A stretch of DNA of 64,000 nucleotides from Streptomyces mayonensis (GTDB lineage Bacteria > Actinomycetota > Actinomycetes > Streptomycetales > Streptomycetaceae): NCBI RefSeq assembly GCF_018982965.1, contig NZ_JACBYP010000040.1:1-64000 (forward strand), written 5' to 3'. This document shows positions 8,474 through 17,019 of the stretch, in pieces (position 1 is the first letter of the stretch; each line of letters begins with the position of its first letter). The notes beneath the pieces were generated by a model, which saw only the letters and a list, made by a program, of their open reading frames with translations, did not search any database and was not told the origin of the DNA. The position numbers and the translations under genes were made by a program.

Positions 8474-8757
8474 CGGCCCGTCCCCCTTGCTTCGGTCCGC
8501 GCGGTACGGCGCCTGTCGGCGGGCAGCGCCTCGCACGCTCTGGTCGGACCCGCCAGGAGATCCAGCGCGCCGATGCCGTAGTGCTCGGCCAGGACGTCGA
8601 CGTCGCGCAGGCTCCAGGAGATGGTGCCCGACTGCCGGCGCGACACCTGTGTCTGCGTCAGTCCCAGCACTCCTGCGACCGACCGCTGCGATTCACCCGT
8701 TACCTGCATCAACGCGGCCACCGTCAGCCGCAGCGACTCCTCCAAGCGCAATCCCAT
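8470..8757 (-). CDS. Small XRE-like HTH protein, first gene of tap/tpg operon
   Basis: A 95-residue protein with an HTH (GESQRSVAGVLGLTQTQVSRRQSG, about residues 21-44, quoted here only as the motif region) and a helical remainder. It starts at ATG 8757 and its TGA overlaps the GTG of the Tap-like gene by four bases. It heads a three-gene unit, so it is a natural candidate autoregulator of telomere-protein expression. No partner domain is visible. Confidence 0.65.
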   Translation of the reverse strand: MGLRLEESLRLTVAALMQVTGESQRSVAGVLGLTQTQVSRRQSGTISWSLRDVDVLAEHYGIGALDLLAGPTRACEALPADRRRTARTEARGTGR

Positions 8758-8835
8758 GCCACCATCTTACCTGATCCATGCAACTTCCGCATTTCAATCA
8801 GCTTTTCACTATCTTCAATGCAGAAAAGCTTTCAG
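8758..8835 (-). promoter_or_regulatory. AT-rich promoter/operator region of the HTH-tap-tpg operon
   Basis: This stretch is strikingly AT-rich for the window. It holds an 8-bp inverted repeat, AGCTTTTC (8800-8807) and GAAAAGCT (8823-8830), separated by 15 bases. It lies directly upstream of the small HTH gene and is a candidate operator for it. No confident -10/-35 pair was assigned. Confidence 0.5.
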
Positions 8836-8874
8836 TGTTCTGAGGGGGCTGAAGGTTCTCGGGCACCCGGTGTG

Positions 8875-9276
8875 TCAGCAATCCATGCCGCCGGGATCAC
8901 GCGGAAGCCGTCGGGCCGCGCGCCGGGCTTCCCGATTCGCCTGGCGCGCCTGTTCCACCGCACGATCGGACAGGCACCGCGGGCACACGAGGTCCACGAC
9001 ACGGCGGTGCAGGGCCCGGCGCAGCCGGAGCCCGGGCGGTGGCGGCCACCCACGGCAGTGGCGGCGCACCGTACGCACTCCAGTGCCCAAGAGCGCGGCG
9101 ACCAGGGAGGTGTTGCCGGCGTAGTTGGCCAGGAGGAACGCCGTCTGCGCCTGGTGGCCGGCCGGGAACCGGGCCGCGAACTCGCTGAGCTCCTCGGCCT
9201 GGAGGAGGGTGTCGTGGCGTTCGCAGCGCGGCGTCTTCTTGTTGTTCCGGGCGATGCCCGGCGAGCTGATGTCCAT
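8875..9276 (-). CDS. Hypothetical protein with HTH-like segment and CxxC
   Basis: A 133-residue basic protein. A possible HTH reads LVAALLGTGVRTVRRHCRGW at about residues 58-77, and a CPRC pair follows near 98-101 before an Arg/Ala-rich helix. It starts at ATG 9276, where the ribosome binding site is weak. The context is the accessory left region with many DNA-binding proteins. I do not recognise the family. Confidence 0.5.
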   Translation of the reverse strand: MDISSPGIARNNKKTPRCERHDTLLQAEELSEFAARFPAGHQAQTAFLLANYAGNTSLVAALLGTGVRTVRRHCRGWPPPPGLRLRRALHRRVVDLVCPRCLSDRAVEQARQANREARRAARRLPRDPGGMDC

Positions 9277-9444
9277 AGCTCAAGAAGCCTGCCGGGGGCT
9301 GTCTGTGGACAGCGGGCTGCCATTGAGGGCTTCTCGCCTGCGCCGTCACCGACAGAGGCAGCCGCCCGTCCCTTGCAATCCGTAACGCTGCTCCCCGTGC
9401 ATCTTCCCGGCGGAGGCTCCAAGGCCCGGAACCCGCCCTGGGCA

Positions 9445-10919
9445 TCACCGCGGTGGCTGAGGACCGGCCGATGTTTCTTGCGGATGCTCGTTGATCCAGG
9501 ACAGGCCGCCGATGTCGAGGCGGTGCCGGGTACGGGTGACGGCTACGTAGGCCAAGCAGGCCTCCTTGTCGTCGATCCGGCGGACGGTTCCCTGCCCCGT
9601 GTCGTGCGGCGGCCCGTCGGAGGGTGGGGTGAAGTCGTCGGCGATCTTCACCTGCGCCCATTCCCGGCCTTTGGCCTTGTGCGCGGTGGAGACGGTCACC
9701 TCGGCCTGGTCTTCGGGCGCGAGATGAACCACGGCGGCCAGGATGGCGTACGCGCCGTGGGGGTCGACCAGGTCGACCAGGAGTTGCAGATCGCGGCCGG
9801 CGGGGTCGTAGGCGGCGTAGTCCTGCAGATCGCCCCAGGTGGTGAACAGAACCAGTTCGGGACGGGTGGTGCGGCGTCCTTCTTCGAGGTCGCGGGCTGC
9901 CAGGGCCAGAGCACGCAGGCTGTCTCCTCCCCCGGCCAGCGCGACCTGGTGTCCGTCGGACAGCAGCTCCATGACCTGGGCCATGGCGCCGACGTTGGTA
10001 CGGCACAGGACCGCATCAGGCCGGGTGACGGGACCGAGTCCGGTGGGCACGGTGTCGGCGCCGGTGAGAGGGACGGGGGCGTCGGCCAGGTACAGCCAGC
10101 GATCGGCTTCCTCGGCGAAGCGGGAGCCGAAGCGGAAGGACCGGGAAAGGGCAAGCTGGGTGCCGTCGAAGCCGGCCATGACGTCTTTGGCGCCGCGCCA
10201 GTGGCAGATGGCCTGAGCGGAGTCGCCGACCATGACCAGCTGGGCGTGGTCGCGTTGGGCAAGGAAGATCTTCCCGACGACGGGGTCGGTGTCCTGGGCC
10301 TCGTCGAGGAGCAGGAAGTCGGCGTCGGTCTTCGGCTGGGTGAGGGCCCAGAGCTTGAGGTAGTGGTCGTGGTCGAAGCGGACGGCGCCGTCGTCGGGGT
10401 ACTGCAGGTCCAGCCATGCCTTGCGGGCGAACGGGACGAGGTGCGCGGCGAGTTGCGCGTGCAGGCCGGGCTCTTCCAGGCCGCGCAGCTGGGGAGATGT
10501 GGCGGCGGGTGATCGTCGCGTCGGCGGTGTGGCAGAAGCGGGCCACGGTGCGCAGGGTGACATAGGAGAGGGTCTTTTGGGACAGGCCGCGTTCTCCGAC
10601 GCGGATGGCTTTGGTGATGCCGAGCGCTTGGCCGGTCTGCCAGGCGGGGCGGCGAGGGGCGGCTGGCGTAGCGGTGACCGACGGCGGCGTAGGCCAGGGC
10701 GTGGGCGGTCTTGCACAAGACGCTTTCGGGGAAGCGCCTGGTGGCATCCTGGGCGATGGCCCGGTTGTAGGCGAGGTAGCGGCCGCGGCGCTGGGTGGCG
10801 TGGGCGAGCTGGGTCAGGGTGGTGGTCTTGCCGGTGCCCGCGCCGGCTTGCAGGGCCAGGTGATCGCCGGCGTGGAAGGCGTCGGCCGCGGCAGCCTGTT
10901 CCTCGGCCGGGTTCAGCAC
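9445..10919 (-). pseudogene. Broken UvrD-like superfamily 1 helicase
   Basis: One helicase can be read only by joining three frames. The first (from GTG 10919) has Walker A AGAGTGKTTTL and runs to about 10660. The second carries TGQALGITKAIRVG to HTADATITRRH (about 10650-10500). The third has the DEAQDTDP Walker B, SRSFRFG, VSTAHKAKGREW and VAVTRTRHRL motifs and stops at 9445. Both junctions are +1 shifts, near 10655 (CCCC-rich) and 10495 (atctcccc). All UvrD motifs survive, so the damage is recent or reflects assembly errors. The start overlaps the stop of the upstream gene by seven bases. Confidence 0.7.
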
Positions 10920-11389
10920 GGCGCGGCTCCGGAGGTGCGGGTCAGGCAGTGCCCGACGGCCGCGAGGAGATGGACTGGGGTGGTGTGGGCGAGCAGGTGC
11001 TGCAGGGCTCGTCCGAGCCGGTCGGCCTCGGCGTCGGCGTGCTGGGCCAGTGCCCGGTGAACGGCCAGCTCCAGAAAGCGCTGAGGTGTTTGTGCTGCTT
11101 GGTCGGCCGCTGCCCTGAGGGCGGTGTGCGCGGCGGGCGCGAAGGCGACGTTGAGGAGGACCTCGCCGCTTCGGTCCGGGTAGTGCGTGGTGAGGACGTC
11201 GACGGGCAGCCGTGTGCCGATCTGGCGGCGCAGTCCGGTGAGGGCTTTTCCCGGGGTCTTGGCGCGCACGACGGTCATGAGCCGGGTGGCGTCGCGGTTG
11301 GGGGCGAGCGGCATCGTGCGGGCTGCGTGGTGGAGCTCGGCTGCGGCGAGGGGCCGGGCCAGGGTGATTTCCAGGGCATGGTGCGCCAT
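10913..11389 (-). CDS. Hypothetical protein upstream of the UvrD-like gene
   Basis: A 158-residue protein from ATG 11389, intact. It begins MAHHALEITLARPL. The N-terminal half is predicted mixed alpha/beta (TRLMTVVRAKTPGKALTGL), and the C-terminal half is helical (FLELAVHRALAQHADAEA). It starts two bases after the stop of the DUF6083 gene and overlaps the helicase start, so the three were once an operon. Function is unknown; a helicase accessory role is inference. Confidence 0.55.
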   Translation of the reverse strand: MAHHALEITLARPLAAAELHHAARTMPLAPNRDATRLMTVVRAKTPGKALTGLRRQIGTRLPVDVLTTHYPDRSGEVLLNVAFAPAAHTALRAAADQAAQTPQRFLELAVHRALAQHADAEADRLGRALQHLLAHTTPVHLLAAVGHCLTRTSGAAPC

Positions 11390-11391
11390 CG

Positions 11392-12122
11392 TCACGCCTG
11401 GTCGCCGGGGGCGTGCGGGAGGTGGGTGCGGATGCGGGCTGCGTGCAGGAGGGGGGCGAAGACCTGCCATCCGGCCAGGGCGAGGTCGGCGGCGTCCGGC
11501 GCTGCGGCATGGCCGGGGCAGTGCTGGGTGCGCCAGCACAGCTGCTCGCCGTACGGCATGCGGCTGAGGCCGTAGACGGCCATCGGCCCGGTGGGCAGGG
11601 TGAGTTGGCCGCGCTGGGGGTCGGCGGGCAGAAGCTTCCAGACCCCTTTGGGGGTGCCGGGAGCCAGTACAGGCAGCGGACAGCGGCGTCGATCAGGGCG
11701 GGACCGGACACCAAGTTGGCGGCGCATCTCCTCGACGTGGGAAGTCAGGCGGAGCGTCGGGATGCGGGCGGGCAGAGCACGGCGTGCGGGATGCGGCACC
11801 AGGCGCTGCCGTCACCGTGCGGGTGGGCGATGCCGCAGCTCAGGTGCCAGCAGCAGAAAACGGGGACGAGGGCAGCGGCCAGTCCGGCGGGGTGCAGGGC
11901 GATGGGGCGCTGGTCTGCGCGCTGGTAGAAGTCGATGGGTCTGCCGCACGCGCGGCAACGGCCGCTCTGGCCGGTGCGTAGCAGGCGGCTGGGGCTGGTG
12001 GCGGCCACGCGCAGCGGGCGTCGGGGCCGGGTGTCGCGGGGGCTGCCGTCCCAGCGGCATGCGGTGGAGGTGGAGTTGGGGCACATGGCGGTGTGAAGGT
12101 GCCAGGCGGCGCGCCGCCGCAC
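11392..12122 (-). pseudogene. Frameshifted DUF6083 family protein
   Basis: Two frames together give one protein. The first (from GTG 12122 or ATG 12086) contains GQSGRCRACGRPIDFYQRAD and CRIPHAVLCP, the Cys/His pattern of DUF6083 proteins. The second continues ARIPTLRLTSHVEEMRRQLG and ends LAGWQVFAPLLHAARI. The junction at about 11785 is best explained by one missing C in a C/G-rich run. DUF6083 proteins are common in Streptomyces accessory DNA and probably bind zinc; their role is not known. Confidence 0.65.
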
Positions 12123-12215
12123 CGGGACAGCTGCTCACAGTGTCCAGCGGATGGCGCAAGCCCAGGGAACACCCGCACGAGTGAGCGAACCTGCGATCGA
12201 GGACGGGTCGCCTGT

Positions 12216-12527
12216 TCAGGTGATGTCGCACCGGACGACGGAGGTACCCGACGGGCGGTTCACCGTTGCGTCGGGCCGGGTGGGCTGTGGGTCTGCGCAA
12301 AGGGAGCCGAGGAGCTCGTCGATGGGGACGCCGAGGGCGTGGGCGTGCCAAGTGGTGACGCTGCCGGTGGTGCGGCCGTGTTCCAGGCCGATGAGGGCAC
12401 GCCGGGCCAGACCGCTGCGGCAGGCGAGTTCGTCGAAGGTCCAGTTGCGCTCGACCCTCAGGCGCGAGCGTCACCCGCAGCGCAGCGCGGCGAGGTCGGA
12501 GTCGGGGTCGGGCAGCAAGATCGTCAC
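12216..12527 (-). pseudogene. Broken XRE family transcriptional regulator
   Basis: Reading from GTG 12527 gives VTILLPDPDSDLAALRVTLA. A two-base loss at about 12465 then shifts the frame, after which LRVERNWTFDELACRSGLA, RRALIGLEHGRTTGSVTTW and DELLGSLCADPQP follow to a TGA at 12216. The restored protein has a classic XRE HTH of about 100 residues. It is divergent from the Cys-rich gene at 12596, across a palindrome. Confidence 0.65.
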
Positions 12528-12595
12528 CCCACCATCCGACGGTGCAGAACCCTGCCCTGTCAGTACAGACCTCTGCACTATTTGCCAGGGAAGGG
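12528..12595. promoter_or_regulatory. Divergent promoter with a 7-bp inverted repeat
   Basis: The spacer between the two divergent broken genes holds GTGCAGA at 12542-12548 and TCTGCAC at 12572-12578, centred at 12560. CTGT/ACAG arms lie inside. This layout suits an operator bound by the adjacent XRE protein before it decayed. Confidence 0.45.
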
Positions 12596-13728
12596 GTGAC
12601 AGTGGCGGTGCGGGGACCGCTGCTGCGAGGCGCTCCCCTCCCGTCTTCCGGGACGCGCCCGTTCGACGGCCCGCAGACCGGAGGGACAGCGAGCCCGATG
12701 AGGCTCCCCACGCACGAAACGGTGCAGCGCATCTGGACGGTTCAGTTGCACCCGCAGCCCGGCGGGCCGGTGCTGACCTGCCCTCGATGCACGCTGCACG
12801 GCCACCGGCCAGGCCGCCTCGGCCCGCTCCGCCGCCCTGACACACCTGGCCGCCACGCCCGGCGCGATGTGCTGCCCCGGCACTTGCAGACCTGCCAGTG
12901 CCGGGCCCGCAACTGCTCCTGGCACCCGTGCCACCGCGGCTGCGCCGGCCCCGTCCTCCTGGCGCTGACCTGCGACCGCAGCGGGCGCTGCTGGCGCCTC
13001 GCGGACGCATGCGCCGCCTGCGCGGCCGCCACCACCAACACCGCCGTCGTACCCGACACCCTGCCGGCCTCCGCACGACCACGGCCGGCCGGAGCAGCCG
13101 CCATGCGCACTCGTCCCCAGCACGGACCGGGCGAACGGTTGCGCGTGCGGGAAATGCTCACCTGCCTTGGGGGGGCGCTGCCCCGCTTCTCCTCCCCCGC
13201 CGCCCGGCTGCTGGCCCTGCAATGCGCCCTGCGCGCCGACGGCCGAGGCCGCGTCCGGCTCCCCAGCAGTCTTCCGCGCAGCATGCGGCTGCACGACCGT
13301 GCCGAGCTCTGGGCCGAGCTGGGACATGCCGGGTGGCTGCGCTGTTCCCTCCCGCGACGTGCCCACGTGGAAGCGCATCTGCTCGATGCGGACATGCAGA
13401 CCCAGACATCCGGTCGTCGCGTCCGCGCCCGCGCATCCCACTGGGCCCCCTGCACCCCGTCCCGCTGGTCGCGCCGCGCGGGATGTCCCCCACAGTGCAG
13501 CTCACCACTCTGGTCCTGGCAGCCCACACGTCCGACGGCTTCACAAGCGCGGAAGTCGACGTCCTTGCCCGGCTCGGCAGTCATTCCCCCCAGCAGGCGG
13601 AGGATCTCCTCGGCCAACTGCTCCGCTGCCGTCTCCTGGCCGCCTGGCAGCACCTCAGGGAACACGACGAAATCTGCTGGCACCTGCCCGAACGCTGCGC
13701 ACCGAGCAATGCCACGCCAGGAAGGTGA
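12596..13728 (+). pseudogene. Frameshifted Cys-rich DNA-associated protein
   Basis: Starts at GTG 12596 or nearby. The first frame carries CPRCTLHGHRPGR, HLQTCQCRARNCSWHPCHRG and RLADACAACAAA, a rich Cys/His set that looks like zinc binding. The helical GERLREMLTCLGGALPRF-like part and CALRADGRGRVRLPSSL follow. After about 13445 the family sequence continues in another frame as MSPTVQLTTLVLAAHTSDG and EDLLGQLLRCRLLAAW, a winged-helix-like tail. One C is missing in the CCCCC run near 13448. Around 12810-12860 a second frame (SARSAALTHLAA) also reads better. Function is unknown. Confidence 0.6.
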
Positions 13729-14032
13729 TCACCTGGCAGCCCTCGTCTCCCGCCGAAACGGCGCGGAAGACAGCACGGTGAAGCCACCTCCCGCCACGGT
13801 GAGATGACAGACGCACGGCAGGTGGGCCGCAGCTCCCGGCCGACGGCGGCAGGAGTCAGATCCGGTCATGTTGCTTCAAGACGGCGTGAGACGCCCTGAG
13901 ACGCAGGGAGACACCGACGGACACCCATGAACGCCACTGAACGACAACGACCGCCAACACCCCTGGCCAGGAGCGTCCGAGACGGGACACCGGATTGTTC
14001 CGACCCTGAGGAGGGGAGCAACACTTGCCGTT
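13729..14032. other. Gene-free stretch with short GAGACG-type repeats
   Basis: No convincing gene. Near 13880-13912 the motif GAGACG/GAGACA occurs three to four times at short intervals. A purine-rich GGAGGGGAGC precedes the next gene. Confidence 0.4.
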
Positions 14033-14532
14033 ATGCCGAGCTTTCAGCAAAGGAAGGCCGCGGGCGACGCGCACGAAAAACGTGCCGCTGAGGAACTCGC
14101 CCTGCGCGGACGGGACGTCAGCCCCTGGGGCCAGAGCGTGCTGACCGAAGCGGTGCGAGTCGCCCTGCGGGGCACCGGGAGTTCACTGCGGTGGACACCC
14201 GATCTGGTGGCCGCCAAGGACCGGCAGGTGTTCCTGATCGACTGCAAGAGCCGCATGACCAGCCGCATCACCCAGCGCCATGCGGTGGAACAGGCCGCCG
14301 TCATGGCACACCTCCAACTCGCCGCATGGACCCAGCTGCCGATCTGCCACGTCTTCGACAACCTCGACGTCCTCACTCCCCTGGACGTCCTCATGCTGGG
14401 CCGCACAGATCCGCAACCCGCCGCCGGCTCAGGCCCCCCTACCACCTGGTACCCACGGAACGCTCCCTCGCATTCGACGAGGTGTTCGAAACCACGCAGC
14501 AGCTACACACCCCCGAACTCGGCGCCGCCTGA
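14033..14532 (+). pseudogene. Frameshifted PD-(D/E)xK nuclease-like protein
   Basis: From ATG 14033 the protein begins PSFQQRKAAGDAHEKRAAEE. It carries WTPDLVAAKDRQVFLIDCKS, a PD...DxK arrangement as in Holliday-resolvase-like nucleases, then CHVFDNLDVLTPLDVL. After the CCCCCC run at about 14435 the natural continuation YHLVPTERSLAFDEVFETT lies in the next frame and ends at 14532. Restoring one C rejoins it at about 166 residues. It is a likely nuclease of an accessory element; the substrate is unknown. Confidence 0.6.
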
Positions 14533-15028
14533 CCCGCTCGGCATACAACTGCCGGCCAGGGGCGCCCCGGTCACCTGCGCCGCGCCCATCACACCCGAGC
14601 GGTTCACCACTCGGCCCGCCGCAGCAGACCAGACGGATCAGGCCGGCGAAGGCAGTGGGCCGCCCGGTGGTCAGGGAACGGCACGGGGCGGCAGCACCCC
14701 CAGCAGTTCCCAACCCGGCCTGAGGTCCCCTCACAGCTGGACGGCCCCTTGCCTTGCTCTCCGCTCCCACCCACAAGGATTCGCGTGGTTCACGTGCCCA
14801 GAAGCGCGACAGGCTGGTCCCTGCTGTTGCTTGCACCCACCGTGCCGGTCCACCGGCTCACCACTCGCACGACTCATGAGAAATACGGAACCAGTTGCAT
14901 AATGACGACAATTGACCACGTGCACACATAGTCGGGCAAAGATCGGTCCCTCCTCGTTCACAGTCGCCGGACAGCGCCGTGCGGACGCTAACGTCCCCCG
15001 GAGTGCGCACTGCTGCGGAAGGCTGGCC
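14533..15028. other. Gene-free stretch
   Basis: Several frames are open, but none shows family resemblance or a good ribosome binding site. I see no RNA gene or clear promoter here. Confidence 0.4.
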
Positions 15029-15219
15029 GTCATAGCGGAAGCAACCCCGGAACTTCTCACCCTCAGAACGAACTACACGGCCAAGATCGATGCCGACCTG
15101 GAACTCGTCGAAAAAACCGCGAGCGTGTCCGTACAGAAACCGACGCGTCGCAGGATCAACTGCACACCCTGCAGGGCAACCACGCCCTGCTGCCGACCAT
15201 GCGGGAGACCCTGCCCGGT
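15029..15219 (+). pseudogene. Remnant of a coiled-coil regulatory protein
   Basis: VIAEATPELLTLRTNYTAKI and DADLELVEKT run in one frame. After AAAAAACC at about 15120 the heptad pattern continues in another frame as RERVRTETDASQDQLHTLQG and ALLPTMRETLPG. One missing C restores it. The start codon is not evident. Related Streptomyces proteins have such a coiled coil, a Lys/Pro/Ala linker and a winged-helix end; the last part was not found here. Confidence 0.5.
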
Positions 15220-15399
15220 CACCCCCCCCGCACGCCCCGAACCAGAGCCGGACCCTGCAGCCACGACCGGCAGCGGCCCCGCCGCTGCACCCGCGTCCGA
15301 CGGAGTGCCGCACACAGACAACGGTGCCGACCCTGGCAGCCACCAGGACCCCGCGGCACCCGATGAAACGCCGACGGCCACGCAACAGGCACCCACCCT

Positions 15400-15735
15400 G
15401 CAGAATCTGGCGGCCGATGAGCTGAAACGACGCGACAAACCCCGCTCCCCCCACAATGCCACCACCACGCCAGCCCGAGCACACCCCAACCGAAAGACCA
15501 AAAAACCGCGATACATCACACACCGGACACACTGGCCGAGCAGCGGCAGACAACACCATCCAAACACGGCTCACGCCCCCTCAACATCCCAGCCCGCACA
15601 AGCAAAGACCAACCCCCACCCACCCAGCCGAACATGGTCGCTGAAACAGCCAACTGCACCCCGAAACAACTGCCCAGACGCCAGAAAAAGAACACCCCCC
15701 CGAAACCCAAACCCGCCAAACCCGCTTGCCGGCGG
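15400..15735. other. Strongly C+A-biased tract without a gene
   Basis: The plus strand here is very poor in G and T (for example accaaccccccacccaccc-like runs and gaaacccaaacccgcc). It differs from both flanks. It could be the decayed Lys/Pro/Thr-rich linker of the coiled-coil protein just upstream, whose codons would be C/A-rich. Confidence 0.45.
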
Positions 15736-15910
15736 GGGTCACCTGGGCACTGTCCCTGCGCCGCCGCGCCAGCCAGGCACCGAGGTCCACCGGGTAGTCG
15801 CCGAAAACCTCTTCCGTGTGGTCCTTGGGCACGTCGAGGTGCCCAGAGCGAAGGTGATACTGGCGTGCCGCGCACAGGCCCCGGTTGAAGGCAGCGTCCA
15901 CCGCGAACAA
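15725..15910 (-). pseudogene. Fragment of a helicase-associated (HA) domain
   Basis: The frame reads FNRGLCAARQYHLRSGHLDV followed by DYPVDLGAWLARRR, the HA-domain pattern also present in the helicase at 443-2884. Neither the motor domains nor further HA modules are attached. It is a leftover of a second terminal-type helicase. Confidence 0.5.
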
Positions 15911-15915
15911 GCCCG

Positions 15916-16065
15916 GGACTCATCCGCCGAGCCGCCATCACCGCCATCCACGACGGCACCGAACGCATCACCGGACGATCACTCAACACCATCCGCCCCG
16001 ACCGCCCCGCCGAAGCCGGTAGCCCACGCCCGCCCAGCAGGCAGAGCAGCGCAGGGCAGCTCTGA
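15916..16065 (+). pseudogene. Small coding remnant, plus strand
   Basis: A short open frame reads GLIRRAAITAIHDGTERITG and SLNTIRPDRPAEA before a TGA at 16063. The composition and helix pattern look like the C-terminal end of a real protein, possibly an ATPase of a mobile element. The family is not certain. Confidence 0.3.
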
Positions 16066-16143
16066 CCAGCAACATCAGCCGGGCCCTTTACGCGCCAGAA
16101 CCTCCTCCGCCACCGTCTGCTCCTGCGCTGACGACACCCTCCG

Positions 16144-17019
16144 TCACCACCGACTGCGGAGCAGACTCGAACGATTTGCAGTTCCGGCCGTGGTGTGGCC
16201 CACGCGGGACGTGAAGCACTCCCGTTCGGTGTTGGCCGGCGCGGGGCGGAAGCAGGCCCTGATGGTGCTGCCGGGGCCGGCCGTGACCATCGCGGTGTAG
16301 ACGTAGGTCTGTGTGTCGGCCTTGTTCCCGACGCGGACTTCGTAGGTCGGGCCTCCCGCGGTGACCTCCAGCCGGTCGCCGACCCGGGTCCCCCAGGCAC
16401 GGGCCCAGCTCGCTCCGCACTTCTCGCTGTAGCGCAGTTCCACACGAGCACCGTCGGCGGTGCGGTACGTGGCCAGGCCGGCGGGGGCGACACCGCAGAT
16501 CAGGCGTACCGGGTCCCGGCCGTCGCAGGCCGCTCCGTGACACTGGGGGCCAAGGGAGTACGGGGCGGAGCCCGATCGTGGTCCGTCCCTCTGCGGGTCC
16601 GTGTCCGGCAGCACGAGGAACAGCAGCAGGGCCATGCCGCCGGCGAGTGAGGCACACACCAGTACCAGTGCCGGCACCAGGGACAACGAACCGGCCCTGT
16701 TGCGGGACTTGCCGTTGTCCGGTCGTCCCGCACGTGGACGGCGCTGCGGCTCCTCCGCGGCCGGGGCCGGGACCGCCGCGCGTCCGCTTGCCTGTGACTC
16801 GGCCATCTCCCACAGCGCCAGCAGCCGCTCTTCCGGTTCGTCCGCGACCCGGCACAGGTCCTGCACGGCCTGACGGGGGGCCAGGCTCTTGCCGTTGAGA
16901 TACCGCTCCCACGACGACTTGCTGTACGCGGTCCGCTCCGACAGCGCGGCCAGGCTCAGGCCCGTGCGAGCCCTCAGTTCCCGCAACGCCGTGGCGAGGC
17001 GGGTGAGTTCGGCGCTCAA
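16144..17019 (-). CDS. XRE-family regulator with TM segment and DUF2690-like ectodomain
   Basis: A 291-residue protein from TTG 17019. The start is supported by GGAGGAG and a four-base TTGA overlap with the upstream stop. A cytoplasmic HTH occupies residues about 8-60 (RTGLSLAALSERTAYSKSSW, YLNGKSLAPRQAV). After a charged linker there is one TM segment (SLVPALVLVCASLAGGMALL). The extracytoplasmic part has CHGAACDGRDP, C in LICGV and C in SEKCGASW, as in DUF2690 domains. It is probably a one-component membrane sensor-regulator. It is coupled to a similar regulator with a peptidoglycan-binding ectodomain, which suggests joint signalling about the envelope. Confidence 0.75.
   Translation of the reverse strand: MSAELTRLATALRELRARTGLSLAALSERTAYSKSSWERYLNGKSLAPRQAVQDLCRVADEPEERLLALWEMAESQASGRAAVPAPAAEEPQRRPRAGRPDNGKSRNRAGSLSLVPALVLVCASLAGGMALLLFLVLPDTDPQRDGPRSGSAPYSLGPQCHGAACDGRDPVRLICGVAPAGLATYRTADGARVELRYSEKCGASWARAWGTRVGDRLEVTAGGPTYEVRVGNKADTQTYVYTAMVTAGPGSTIRACFRPAPANTERECFTSRVGHTTAGTANRSSLLRSRW

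Noticed and set aside
13880..13912. GAGACG repeats as an origin or integration site
   Set aside because: The copies are short and irregular, and no replication or integrase gene is adjacent.
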